A stretch of DNA of 64,000 bases from Romanomermis culicivorax (GCA_963922205.1 CAWUHX010000158.1:124001-188000), one strand, 5' to 3'. Shown: positions 46,468-58,103, counted from the first letter of the stretch. A program made the numbers and translations. Notes: generated by a model not told the origin, from the letters alone.

Positions 46468-49400
46468 ACTATAACATCAAGCATTTGGTCCGCGTCGGAG
46501 AGATCGAACAATTGTTAGCCAGTGCAATGGGTTATTGGCGGCAATGACCAATGGAGCCGGAAAGGGTCCACGGAGGCAACGTCGAGCCAATCCTGAAACA
46601 ATTGGCCACAAGCCAGTTTCTGGGGTTAGGCGTTGCTGGATTTGATGCGGAAAAGGTCAAGAAGACCGGGGTATGTGTCATACCTTATAAGGTAGTGATC
46701 CAGAACCCGTTAGGGAAAGAGTTCGCTAGGCTGGTGTTATTTGCACATATAGATGGTTCCAGCTTTGTTATCGACCTTACAACATTGTAGCCGCAGGAAT
46801 GGGATCTTTTGATTTCGTTCATTTCATCGGTGGATCATTTCTTGGTCGGTTTCAAAGTTGTGGATGATCTAGTTGCAATTTTGAACGTCTACTGATCCGG
46901 GTCAGGGGCCTCGGCTCATGATAAGACGAAAATCATACAGGCCGGTATACTCCAAGGATTTGGAAAATACTGTGACTGTGAGATTTGGGTCAGAATGATG
47001 ACGGGGCCCATGGCCAATCACGCTCGTGATTTAGGATTGTGTCCTGAAAACCTTGATATAAAAGGGCTTCTCACCAAATTTTACTTGGCTGATGTCGGCA
47101 AATATCAATGCGACTTCGGTGACAAAAAAGTTCGAAAAAAGTTCTTGGCCCCCAAGATTCAGGATACTGAAATTGTGTATGCTGGCCTAGACGCGTATTA
47201 CTCAATTGCCGTATTTTTGGGGTTTTTTCACTACAGGTTTTGCTGTGAATTAAGTGGGGTTACCGCAATACTCCCATGATATTTTGTCGCCGGCCCAAGT
47301 GAAAACCTTGGCTTTCTGCTTTTATATTATCTATCCTCATGACCTAACAGGGTTTGAGGATGGAAACTTCGTAGATGAGAATGACATCGTAAAAAGGCAA
47401 TTATTCAAGGTTTATCACATGATGTGGCAAGAGGTAATAGCCAGGTGGGCTACACAATTTCATAATGACCTGCCGGAGTATTCGTGTCCTGCGGATATTA
47501 AAAATCATGCTAAAGCTACGGACCACACTTTACTGTCTGGGGTTTATCCCAAGGTGCTAAAAGCTGGTCCAAGCAAAAAGAAGGTAAATCAGTGGGAAAA
47601 TTTAAGTGATCTGGAGGACATGGATACAATGGAGCAACAGGTCAACAGGACTAAGGAGGTGATAAACTGACTGCATACAGAAATGTTGCAAGGGGTTTCG
47701 TTTTTCAAATTGATGGATCCGGTAGATGTTGTGTCGTATATCACAGCCCATCTTGCCATGAATAAAACTCCTCGACAGGACTGGTTGAAGCAGCTTCAAT
47801 CATTTCAACTCGGAACAGACTGCTACGAACCAGTGGAAATCGACACCGGTATGGCCAAGTATGACAGAGATCATTGGATGGCAGACTTGAGGAATTATGA
47901 ACATGTTACGGACTCAACAAAGTTTTTGGCATTGGAAAAGGCATGCAACCTAATTCCTCTACCATTCTTTGTTTTCTGGCCTCATAGCTGTGCCGAGTAC
48001 GATTACATACTGAGGGAATTATTGAATTATAATTTCCTCAAATCCTGCTCGAAGGAGGATGCAGAGTTAATCAAGAAGATGACATGGAAGACCGATGATA
48101 GAGTTTTACAGAACTTCAGCATAGTGGCATCTTTACCACCAATGGAACCCGAACATGCTGTAAAAGGCAAAAGGGTTATGACCTGGCAAAATAGGTTTGG
48201 CTTCATGCCTATTCGGTTGCGCTTGGGCGACAAAATTGGCTCTCCAATTTCGACAGAAAAAGCAAAGGACAATATAACCCATAACAAGGATTGTTGGGCC
48301 AACTGCTTTTTCTATGTCACATTCTACTATGCTGAATTTGGAATTAAAACCCAGTCGCTGCAATATGGCCTGGCACCAGACACACCTACTCTTCAGACGG
48401 GTCAAATTAGATGTATACCGGCTGACTATCTGATGTATACATATGAATGTCCTGAGAAGTGTATTCACCAGAGGCCTCTGCTGACGGAATTACCTATGGT
48501 TACCTATTCATATGGTAATGAAACCAAACAATCTGATTTCAGGACAAAATCCGATATACTTGACCCCGATGATGAACCTACAGTTCAGTCAGGTCAAGTG
48601 GACGAGGACATCATGGAATTGGAGAGTGAGGATGAGGATAATTCCACCCTCCTGGGAGAGGAAAGCTGCAAAGAGGTTGATGACGAAGATGCATTATTGT
48701 ATATCTCGATTGCCAACCCCAAAGTAGCTGAATCTGGGATGACAGCACCTTCTGTCATGCAGCTGCAACCCCAACCACAAGTTGTGACGCAGCTGCAGAC
48801 GAAAATGCCAGAAAACACCAGAAATGATGGTGCAATTATTCTGGGATGTATTGTTGGATTTTTGGCAAGCTGCCAAGGATAAAAGTAGAGCCAGAGGTCC
48901 AATTTCTTTTGCTACACCGGAATTGGCTAATTATTTCTGCGATGAGCAGTTTGAAGATCTGGAGATTTGGCTGATGGTCAATAAAGCAGTCAGGACTATA
49001 TACAAACTGTATCAGCCACAGTTTGATGTCGAAGGAGGATTTTTATACGATTCGCAAAATATTCCAGAGCCACTAGGGGATAGGATCATTTGTGAAATTG
49101 TTCTTGAATGGCTCACGGAATATCGAGCGAGTGTCGTATTTGCAGCAGTCAGATACTTGTGTTTAATGATATTCCTTATGCTTGACTATGCCCCACTTAC
49201 GGCTGAGCAGATTGGTAAACAATCAGTCTCAGCCAAAGTGTTTGCAAATGTCATGCTGTTACAGGAATATCAAAGTGCTACTGCTCCGGATGTTTTTAAG
49301 ACTGCCTATTGCTTGGTGATGTATAATTACAGTCAGCAAGCAGCCGAGATGGATGTCAAAAGGTCAGGCAGCCCAAGTCCTTCGACTACTGCTAAATTTA

Positions 49401-49772
49401 GCAAAGTTCAGAACAATGCGGGACAGACCTTTCGAGCACCCGGACTCGCAAGCAGTCAAACTGGTGGTCAAGGAGCCATGGTTGGTGTAACCAATCAGGT
49501 CTCCACTGGCCCCAGTACTGGCACTGGGCAAGCCCCCAGAACCGTTCCGAAACAACAGCAACCTATACAGCATCCACAGGGTGCTAGGGGAGCTCGTGGA
49601 GGATGGGGAAGAGGTGCCCAACCAGGCCAGTTTCATTTTAACAATCCGAACAGGGGCAGAGCTGGTTACGTTGGTGTCCGAGGTATACCAAGGACAACAC
49701 CCTCGTGGTGCATTCGGAGGTGGTGGAGGTCATCAACAAGGCCAGCAGCAAGGTGGCGGGCAGCAACAATAA
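46468..49772 (+). pseudogene. Decayed DEDDy exonuclease / RGG-tail protein of a retroelement
   Basis: Coding follows an acceptor-like tttttag at 46467 and ends at TAA 49770-49772. There are stops at 46545, 46788, 46893 and 47668 and frame changes near 47250, 48840 and 49690, so the original protein was about 1,100 residues. The N-terminal third is an RNase D/WRN-type 3'-5' exonuclease: motif I GFDAEK (46641-46658), motif II VVDDL (about 46857-46871) and motif III YAGLDA (47178-47195; Y-x3-D, the DEDDy class). The beta strand FVIDLTTL lies between motifs I and II. The middle (47254-48840) is unrecognised, with an acidic stretch near 48600. The C-terminus is rich in G, Q and RGG-like repeats, typical of RNA binding. 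Its position before a polypurine tract and LTR suggests an accessory gene of a retroelement. Confidence 0.65.
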
Positions 49773-50508
49773 ATTTTAGCTGCAAAAATCTTGGTCTAAA
49801 ATCCTCCGTTCTTGATTCAATTTCATTTATTCAAAAAACACAAAAATACAAAAACATAACAAAATAAAAAAAACCCAAAAACATTAACAAAATACAAAAA
49901 TATTATTCAAACTTTTGGTTGTGTTGTTGCCTTCAAAAATCTCATTTTTGGCCAAGCTCATCACTTGAGTCCACTTTTTGGTTTAAAATTTCTTTCACTT
50001 ATTTTTTGAATTCATTATTGTTTCTCGTACTTCAATCTCATCAAAATTTTGCCTCGTAAATTTTTTCTTGTCATTATTTTGATGCTTTGTAAATTTTATT
50101 TTCTTGTCATTTGTGCCTCGTATTTTAAAATTTTTGCTCAATATTTTTTCGCCCTAACAGTTTTGTATATACTTGTTCGTCATATAGTATTTTAAATTTT
50201 TCGTACAAAAAATTGATGGCAAGCCGAAGGGGCCATAGAGGGGAGGAAAGTAGCCGATTACTGCAGGGATTGGGACACTGCTACGAATAACATTCCACAT
50301 CACTCAATGGGACGGGACGATCAATAGTGGAGAAAGGTACCTAGGAGTCTCAAGGCAGGCTGGCGAAGCCAGGGGAAAGTCAAGCGGACACAGAGTTGTC
50401 GATCCGTCAGGTGCTGGATCAATGATCAATCTTGTCACGGCATCTCAGTGAACAGACCTGGGTAACCTTGTAAAAAGACTTGAGGTTGGAGGTTGTCTTG
50501 ACCCATAA

Positions 50509-50558
50509 ACCCTTCGGGGTCAGGTCATTAGGGTTATGACCTGTACACCCTTCGGGGT
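50509..50558 (+). promoter_or_regulatory. Three consecutive perfect RNA hairpins
   Basis: ACCC-TTCG-GGGT (50509-50520), CAGGTCAT-loop-ATGACCTG (50521-50543) and ACCC-TTCG-GGGT (50547-50558). TTCG is a stable tetraloop. The placement just upstream of the polypurine tract suggests a structured transcript element, for example for export or packaging; this is inference. Confidence 0.5.
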
Positions 50559-50670
50559 CGGATCATAATCTCTTCATGAAGTTGGGATTCAGTAGTAGGT
50601 CACACCATAAAAGGTAAAAGTCCTGCTCACAGTTTCCTTCTTCACCTCCAGTTGGTCAGTTTCAAGGCCC

Positions 50671-50676
50671 GAGGGG
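50671..50676 (+). promoter_or_regulatory. Polypurine tract before LTR
   Basis: GAGGGG lies directly before TGTTGGGG, in the position where plus-strand priming occurs in LTR elements. Confidence 0.45.
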
Positions 50677-51242
50677 TGTTGGGGATGTGCTTACGGCAGT
50701 AGCAATCCCACATCTATGCAAAATTGGTGAATCAACAAAGTTACAATTTGACCAAAAAGAGCAATGTTTAGGCATTCTCATATTTTTGGTGTGTCGTGGG
50801 TGAGTCGCGTTTGCTTCTGTTTATATTATTTCTTTTACCCCCAATAAAGGCCAGCATTGACAGCCCAGCACACTTATTATCATAATAATATTATTATTAT
50901 TTTTTATTATTTTATTGTTATATTACTTGCGCAATAAGCGAAAGTGGGAGCCGCCTTACACGGGTTCCAAAGCCAAGGTAAAGCCCCAGCTCCATTGGAT
51001 ATTATTGTAGTGAGTTCTCGTTATTTGTGTAAACCTTTAGGAGGCATCTGGGGAGACCCTGAGTGCCCTTCGATTGCAAGAGTTAGAGTTTCCAGTTACT
51101 TATTAGTGACTGAACGTTGTGTTTATTTCTGCTTAAGAACTGTTGCACTGTGTTCAGTTGATTGCTAATAGGAAGCTCCTTTGAGTGACCTACAGTAGTC
51201 GATTGAGTACAAGCCAATAGGACTTGAGTTATATTGCTGACG
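50677..51242 (+). mobile_element. 3' LTR-like repeat of the exonuclease-bearing unit
   Basis: Starts TGTTGGGGATGTGC and ends TTGCTGACG (one base from the expected CA end). It aligns with 13176-13751 in reverse orientation. AATAAA (tgccaataaagg-like, near 50843) could act as poly(A) signal. A matching 5' LTR was not found upstream of 46.4 kb, so the unit is 5'-truncated. Confidence 0.65.
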
Positions 51243-52126
51243 TCTTTGATGGAAGTAGAGATATAAACATAACAGGATTTCCAAGGTCATGGCTTGCTGG
51301 GGAAGGGCGCTCTTGGTTACCTGAGGTGGCAGAGGGAGGTTATTTTGCACGGGCTATTGGATGGACATATTGGTTTTTCATTAGAATTTTTCTTCTTCGA
51401 GATTTTTCAGGAAAACATCAAACATGCTTGTTTTTCACCAAAAAAAGGCAGTAATTTCAGAAAAAGATCCAGATTATTGTTACTTTGTCGAGTTCCTGAG
51501 TAGGTAGGGAATGGCCTTAGAATAGTCCACAGAGACCAGAATTGTGATTATTTTCCAGAATTACTGCATTTTGAGTGGAAAACATGCACTTTTGACGTTT
51601 TTCTGAAAAATCTCGATGAAGAAAAATTTTTATGAGAGACCAATATGTCCATCAGATTCTCAGTGCAAAATAACCTCCCCACCCAGTCTGCCACGCCCCA
51701 TAAAAATCAAGGCCGCCCTCCACCAGCAAGCTGTGACCTCAGAAATTTTTATCCTTTGATGTGCCATTCGTCTTGATTTTTTCCAAGGTGCTATCTTGGT
51801 TTTTTCAAGATCATCTTGAAAAAAGTGTGATGTTTTTTTCTTCATTTTTTTCGTTGTTTTTCTTTTTCTTTTTTTCGAGTGGTAACAATGTTTTGCATTT
51901 ATTATTGTCATAGGCTGCATTGTTTCAAAAACCAAAAACATTCATGCAATGTCACAGCTAAGGCTTCAAACCAGACTTAAAATGGCATGCCCATTGGCTT
52001 CTAAGGCATTTACGATAATGATATCTTTTACAGCCATGTTCGAAAAGCTGGCACCTGCGATGTCCTTTCTGAATCCGAAGATACTGTACAAATTTGCCAA
52101 GAAACAGAACACTGTGGCACGAACAC
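51243..52126. other. Remnant-rich stretch, no intact gene
   Basis: A block of weak coding character at 51940-52125 ends exactly at the MITE and may be part of the gene remnant on the other side. Nothing else is recognisable. Confidence 0.35.
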
Positions 52127-52377
52127 TATAGTCTGTTTTTTATAAAATGCTTTCAAGTAGAAAAGTGACGCGAATCAGTACTGCCGTCAAAATCGTTTAC
52201 ATAAAGTCTTTTTTGTAAAATTTCTCACTCTAAAAATTGCTAAAGGTCAGGTCAGTATGCTCACAAATTTCCAGTCCTACATGATCTTTTGTTCATCAGA
52301 AAATCGCAAAAATCTGAAATATCACTTGCTTTCTACTTTCATTATTTGGAAGCATTTTAAGAAAAACAGACTATAAA
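52127..52377 (-). mobile_element. Uninterrupted MITE copy, about 250 bp
   Basis: Both ends are present: TATAGTCTGTTTTT... and its inverted partner with GCTTCCAAATAATG-type subterminal sequence. This copy serves as reference for the broken copies at 1706/4926 and 45136. Confidence 0.8.
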
Positions 52378-52414
52378 AAACCGTTGAATCGCAAGCCTAG
52401 AATTTCTGGAGCAA

Positions 52415-52783
52415 ATCAAAATTCAACAGAGTTGTGAAGAGGCAACTAGTTCGCAAGAACTGAAAAGAATGCACTTGGAAGAAGAACATGATTTCAAAAT
52501 GGAATTGATGAAAAAAGAAGAGGAAGATCGGCAAAGCTTACAAAACTTGTGGATGACAGCAGCATAAAGTCAAATAAAGGCTACTGAAGAAGATATATTA
52601 GCTTCCCGAGCGACGGCTTCTTATTATCAGCAAAAGATATTGCTTTTACGATGAAGAAATGTACAAGAGGCAGCAAAAGGAGGCACTAGCAGTGGAACAC
52701 CAGCATCTTCTTGGAATAGAGATCTTTCATCAGGCAGTTTGCACCCACACTATCATGAAAATTCATCGTTTCATGGAATGTAA
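52415..52783 (+). pseudogene. Broken coiled-coil gene fragment
   Basis: One frame, with stops at about 52565 and 52649, encodes a highly charged heptad-like stretch (EHDFKMELMKKEEEDRQ), then QQKILLLR and a serine-rich end closing at TAA near 52782. No start is visible; the MITE at 52127-52377 lies just upstream. The family is not recognised; such tails occur in DNA-binding accessory proteins of DNA transposons, which is only a suggestion. Confidence 0.45.
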
Positions 52784-53164
52784 ATGTGCTCAGATGCTGA
52801 GATTTGTGACACTGACGTAAATAAAATTGATTGTTTGTTACTTGAGTATCCAGGCTTAAAGCATAATCACCTTGGATAGGTCTCGTAAGTGAAGAGACAA
52901 CAGATCAATCAAGTGACGCACACCTTTTTTTTGAAAATCGATATCGAAGTATGCATTGTGAATCATTATAAATTTCAAAGATCCACACGCTTAATATTTT
53001 GGCATATTTAGATATTGTCGTTGTTGTTATCTTCATCATCAGAGTCGAATAAGTTGGGCATATCAACAGCATCGAAAAAATCAACCAAATCCATAGTCGC
53101 AATGAAAAATAATGGGTATTCTATGGATATAACTCTGCCTATCAACAGAGTAAAATCGCAGGTT

Positions 53165-53450
53165 ATTTTCACGTCTTTTTCACCAACTTTTTACCCGACT
53201 TTTACTTTACCTACTTTCTGTAATCTTGGGTTGGATGAAATCGACGGTAAAAAAATTACTTACGATTTTACGTACCATTTTACCCACGATTCTACCCGAA
53301 CTTTACTCGGCTTTAACCCAAGATTTCACCCGAGATTTTACTCAATTTACCTAGATTTTATTCGACGTTTATTAACCTACGATTTTACCCACCATTTTAC
53401 TTTTACTCTTACCCAAGTTTAACCCACTTTCTGTAATTTGGGTCTTAGAA
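53165..53450. repeat. Degenerate ttttaccca minisatellite
   Basis: Words such as cgattttacccac and tttactttaccta recur every 12-15 bp with drift. The 135-codon frame through it is an artefact. A 24-bp duplication (agtaaaagtggtcatttttc) follows at 53524-53575. Confidence 0.6.
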
Positions 53451-53575
53451 TGCCCTGCTTGTCTTTGATATAAGGGCCAAATTTTATGCTCCTAGCATTT
53501 AAGGTGCTTGTATAAACAGAAACGTAGTAAAAGTGGTCATTTTTCAAATAGTAAAAGTGGTCATTTTTCGAAAAG

Positions 53576-54197
53576 TAAAACTTGTGAAATCAAAGTAAAG
53601 GTTGTCCTATTGTGGAAAAAAGTTTTGTAAAGCTGTACACATAGAAATGCTTTAAAAATCACCCAGATTCGTAATTTACACGTCATTTGAAGTTATTGAC
53701 TTCGTGTTTCAAAAATGTCAAAACGGTTTGTATTATGCTATTTTTGGTCCAAAAACTTATCGATGGAAAGTTTTTCATAGTGTTGGTAATTGATGTTTGG
53801 CGTATTTTGCCTTTTTTTATTCCTTCTCGTCTTATTTTTAATTGGAAATTAAAGGTCATTTATACTGGCTTTTTCGGTGGAACGGAACGGAAGCAGTTTT
53901 TCTGCGCATTGAGAAGGTCATCGCGCTGAAGGATGATGAAATGTATAAATGAAGTCAACCGAAGTCGACCGAACCGAAGCATTTCGATTGCGTCGTGCAA
54001 ATAATTTTCGGTTTGAATGCTCCATCTGCGCGCCTACTCCGACGGAAAAATTCAATTTTTATTTTCGATATTTGAGGGAATTTCGCATGTTTTTTGATGC
54101 TTGAAAATTTTTTGGCAAATTTAACGAGCCGGAACTACTTTTTTTGTTCTCTTACGCAATTTTCCGTCACAATCAGTTTTTTTTCCGAAAATCTTCC
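53576..54197. other. Flank of the Ty3 array, no gene
   Basis: AT-rich sequence with short repeated gaccgaa/gtcaaccgaag words near 53950. No gene supported. Confidence 0.4.
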
Positions 54198-54826
54198 TGT
54201 GGGAGCGCTACCAATCAATCGATAATAATGTCAGTTGAGTAACCTACAGTAAACGGCGATGCTCTCACCCTCACACACACACCAGGCAAACCTACGTTAT
54301 CCGATCCTACTGTAGACATTGCGCCAAGATTCTTCGCCTTACGTCATGGAACTCTTTTTATACGACTACGCCTACCAAGATTATGATCTAATATTATGCG
54401 ACATTATGACCTTATAAACTACTTTTTATGTCTTTTTTTATGTCTTTTTCTTTATATAAATATGTCAGTTTTGTATGTAAAAATCACTTCACCTCTTTGC
54501 TAATAAATTTAGCTTACCTGCTTTCTTCTCTGCTCCTTAATATCGTCATAGGGTCGCTGAATAAAACGTTGTTCTTTTCGTCCGGCTTTGCGACCATCGG
54601 AAGCTGGAAAGAAATATATTTTCATTGCGAGACTAAGTTTTCCTTTCAAATTACCTTGATGTTTTCCTAATCTTTGCCATAGCCGTTCACCTTTTGACGT
54701 TTTCGTTGATGTTTCTGAAGAAATTAGAATAATTCAAGAACGTTTTAGTATTTAGTCCAATCTGCAGGTTATTCAGCTACAGTAACCTGTATTTACCATT
54801 GACCCAAAAAATTGACAAACCTTACA
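54198..54826 (+). repeat. Left LTR of Ty3 copy 1
   Basis: 629 bp with TG...CA ends (TGTGGGAGCGCTACC ... CAAACCTTACA). It contains TATA-like and AATAAA words (54559). It differs from the LTR at 59973 by about 16 changes and a 3-bp indel, all before about 54762; the last 65 bp are identical. Confidence 0.85.
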
Positions 54827-54828
54827 AG

Positions 54829-54846
54829 TGGCGATTTGTGGCAGGA
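54829..54846 (+). promoter_or_regulatory. Putative primer binding site
   Basis: TGGCGATTTGTGGCAGGA begins two bases after the LTR and starts with TGG, complementary to a tRNA CCA end. The tRNA species was not identified. Confidence 0.5.
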
Positions 54847-55163
54847 CGTCGGCTACAATTTTCAGATTCGAATTGACGTTGTAGAAGCCTGAAAATAAAG
54901 AAGAAATAAAGAAGCACGAAGGCCAATGATTTTATTTGATAACTTACTTGGCGTTTTTCGAATTTTTCGAACTTGACGATTTTTTTCTTGAAGAACGTCT
55001 GAAGAAGAAAATTCACTTTGTTCATTTTTTAAAATCGCCCGTGCTCGCCAGAATCCTACAGAATACCGACGAGCCAGAAGTGGACGGCCATTGTTTGAAC
55101 GTGTACCACCAGAAGAAAATTTAGAAGAAGAAAATTTACGAATTTTGGCAAATCAAGAAGATC

Positions 55164-55637
55164 ATGCAAGAAAATCGTTTTTGGCCTAGGAATAACGTGA
55201 GAAATTTTCAGATTCAATCGAACGGTCCCCAAGAGTCCAACAGGATGGGAGGTCGCCCAAATTGCGCAATAAATACCAACTTTAACCGCGGCTGCTCATC
55301 AGGAAGGTCCTCAGATGGTACCGTTTCTTGTTTTAGATGTGGTAGAAGTGGGCATTATTCTTCTACTTGCCCTATGCTCGAACGAAATCAAGATTCCAGA
55401 TTTTCGAGTTCCCCCCCCCTCGTAGCACGTGGCGTGGTGGACCGCCCCGAGTGCAAATGCCAGCCCGAGGCATTTCGAACCCTAGGAGTCCAGGAGATGC
55501 CCTTTTTGGAACCCGAGGAGTCAATAGTCAGCTTTTTATTGCCGAGGCTAATGGGCCCAATGTGTCAGTATTTAACCCTGACACCATCACAGAACAGTCC
55601 GATCCCTGGAACTGGGATGATTTCGATCTGCCGATAG
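55164..55637 (+). pseudogene. Gag remnant with CCHC zinc knuckle, copy 1
   Basis: A 157-codon frame with CFRCGRSGHYSSTC (C-x2-C-x4-H-x4-C) at about residues 53-66, the nucleocapsid signature. The capsid region is absent, so it is much shorter than a normal Gag. After a run of nine C (55411-55419), the frame that looks biologically real continues in another reading frame (55420-55801), which suggests a frameshift at the homopolymer. Confidence 0.65.
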
Positions 55638-55801
55638 AAAATTCCAATGTGAGGCCTCAGGCACATATTTGTATGGCCCGATATTATGAAGAATTTTATT
55701 TTGGAACCGGACACTCCACATCGGTGAGTAGTGGGACAGGATCTGAAGAAATTAGTGATAATCCCACTATTGACTCCCAGGGTATACTGGCAATTATTTA
55801 G
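55420..55801 (+). pseudogene. Acidic Gag-Pol linker in a shifted frame, copy 1
   Basis: The frame after the C9 run encodes an acidic stretch (FNPDTITEQSDPWNWDDFD) up to a stop at 55799. The acidic theme continues in the third frame from about 55790 into the next ORF, so two frame changes separate the zinc knuckle from the integrase frame. No D-[ST]-G protease motif was found. Confidence 0.45.
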
Positions 55802-55866
55802 AAAATGAAGACCCAGAACATTTAGAAAATGGTCATTTAGAACATGGTTCAGATGAAACCTCTGAT

Positions 55867-58098
55867 TTGGATGAAACTTCTGATTTCGACTGTTATGAAG
55901 AGAGACGACATCGTCCACATTTTGAAAATTCTGGGCAGGTCGAATCAGCTAATGTTTTCATGAATACGGCTCAGACTGGAGGTTCTAATTCTGACCATCC
56001 CTCTGGAAGCCGCCCCATGGGTGAAGTTTATTTTCGAATTTTGAATGGGCCCGCTGCAGCTAGTATTTGTAATTTATGTAATATTTCGAATTGTATGCAT
56101 ATGCAAGGATTTGGAAGCCAGTCACAACGAGGAGTGATCGCTAGACAAGGACCCTGGGAATTTACGACAGAAGGATGGATCAATGAGTCAGTATTGTGGA
56201 TCGTTTGGAGGCCCCAAGTCACATCCCCAGAAGATCCCACGGGACATCAGTCAACCCAAACTGACTCAACAATGGATCCAAGAAGGCTAGAAAACTTACA
56301 ATTTCGATTTAGAGCAGAAGCAGTTCAAAGAAGCAGGAATCGTAACAGAAGAAGAATTCCTCAAAACAATTTTCAACGAATTTTTAGAAATTTAGTCTCA
56401 CTTACTTCTTCCTATTTTTTGTTCGCCGTTATATCGTTACTTTCTTTTCTTGTCGGCTATTCGTTCGGCGAACCTTTCCTCCAATGTGGCGTTTCACGAG
56501 GCTGTTGTGCCTTGATGGTCCCAAAAACGACGCAATATCGTCCTCCGCCACTGATCGTAGCTGAAAAATGTGAAATAAAGTTGTACATTTGGTCCACGAA
56601 TGGACATTTGAATCGAATTATAGCCATTCGATGCATTTTACGAAACCGAACGAACACAGGAGTTCTATCTCAAAAAACAGAAAATGGAGAAAAACCTATC
56701 GTTTATGCCAGTAGAAGTTTAACGAAAGCGGAAAGAGACTACGTAATCAGGGAACAGGAAGCTCTAGCCGTAGCTTGGGTAGTAAAATATTTTCGTCACT
56801 ATTCGTATCGGCAGCGTGTCACCGTTTTTACGAACCATTCAGCCTTACAGAGTGTTTTTTCAAAACCAAACCCTTCTGGTCATATAGCTAGATGGGGACT
56901 AGCATTGCAAGAATTTCAAGAACTTAGCATCAAACATCGCGCCGGAAAAATCAACAAAAATGCAGACGCTCTTTCAAGAAATCCAGTATGTGGAGAAAAC
57001 GACAAGAAAGGCGTAAAATTTCACAGAAACGCGATTACACGCTCACCAACTTGTAAAAATAGACCAAATGACTCAATCTCCGTTATAGCAGAAGCCGGTT
57101 CCGAGAAAACATTGGCTATAGCAAGAACTAGTCTAGATGAAACTCAAACTACACGCTCGAAAACGCCTAATAATTTATTTCCAACTCAAGAAGATGCGAA
57201 TTTTGAAGAATTTCTTACTATAGAAAGAACTACTTTCGAGAAAACTCGAACTATAGTTATAGAAAGGGAAGAAAACGAGTTCGATGCAAGCAATATAGAA
57301 AATTTTCGCAAGGCACAAAGAAGTGATCTATTTTGTGGACAACTGTTGGCTTATTTACAGTCTGATTACCTGCCTGAAGATCTTAAGCAAGCCAAGAAAA
57401 TTGTTTCACTAGCATCCCAATTTACGATAAAAGACGAAATTTTATATTATTTGGGCGATGCAGATGAAAACAAATTAAAATTAGAAGTTCCAGTTTCGAA
57501 GAAAGAAGAAATTTTAGAAGCCTGTCATGATGACGTTTTTTCCGGACATTTTGGTTTTACGAAAACATTAGCAAAAATTCGCCTATGTTACCATTGGCCT
57601 ACAGTATACCGCGATGTACGAGAACATTGTTTAAATTGCATCAGTTGCAGTATGAGAAGAACATCCACAAAAAGAAATCGCGCTGCTCTTATGCCTATAC
57701 CAGTCGCAGGTCCATTTGACAGAGTGGCTATGGACATTCTACGTCCTTTGCCTATGAGCGAAAATGGAAACAAATACGTCATTGTGCTCAGTGAATATTT
57801 AACGAAGTATGTGACAGCAGTAGCCCTACCAGAAACTACGACAGAAAAAGTTGCAGAAATAGTGTTACGTTTTGGTGCGCCACTAACGTTACTTTCAGAT
57901 AGAGGAACAAATTTCTTATCTGATCTAATGTTAAGCGTTTGTGAATTATGTGCAACAAGAAAAACAAACACGAGTCCCTACCATCCACAAACAGACGGAC
58001 TAGTGGAGAGATTCAATAGAACATTGGCTACTATTATCTTAATGTACATCAATAAAAAACACAACGAATTATCAGTTTCGCGGCCAACTGCAATTTGA
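55867..58098 (+). pseudogene. Pol remnant: partial RNase H and integrase, copy 1
   Basis: A 743-codon frame. Residues about 180-200 form a hydrophobic segment (FLFAVISLLSFLVGYSF). Residues about 265-375 are the C-terminal part of a Ty3-type RNase H (GVLSQ, PIVYASRSL, NADALSRNP). The HHCC zinc domain of integrase lies near 555-595, and the catalytic core has D at 57733, D at 57898 and E at 58006 (D-x35-E). Protease and the whole reverse transcriptase, including the YxDD box, are missing before residue 260, and the integrase is cut soon after the catalytic E. The track start is a non-ATG codon. The integrase core looks intact, but the protein is a deletion product. Confidence 0.85.
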
Positions 58099-58103
58099 CC
58101 GCC

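Larger units (their letters stand above)
49773..50676 (+). other. 3' untranslated region of the retroelement-like unit
   Basis: T-rich sequence to about 50210, then a GC-richer tract with stem-loops (50509-50558) and a purine-rich GAGGGG directly before the LTR. No coding capacity. Confidence 0.5.

Noticed and set aside
53015-53422. 135-codon frame rich in F, T and H
   Set aside because: It is a translation of the ttttaccca minisatellite.
54428-54670. 80-codon frame MSFFMSFSLY in each LTR
   Set aside because: It is within LTR sequence; substitutions between the LTRs do not spare codons in any evident way.
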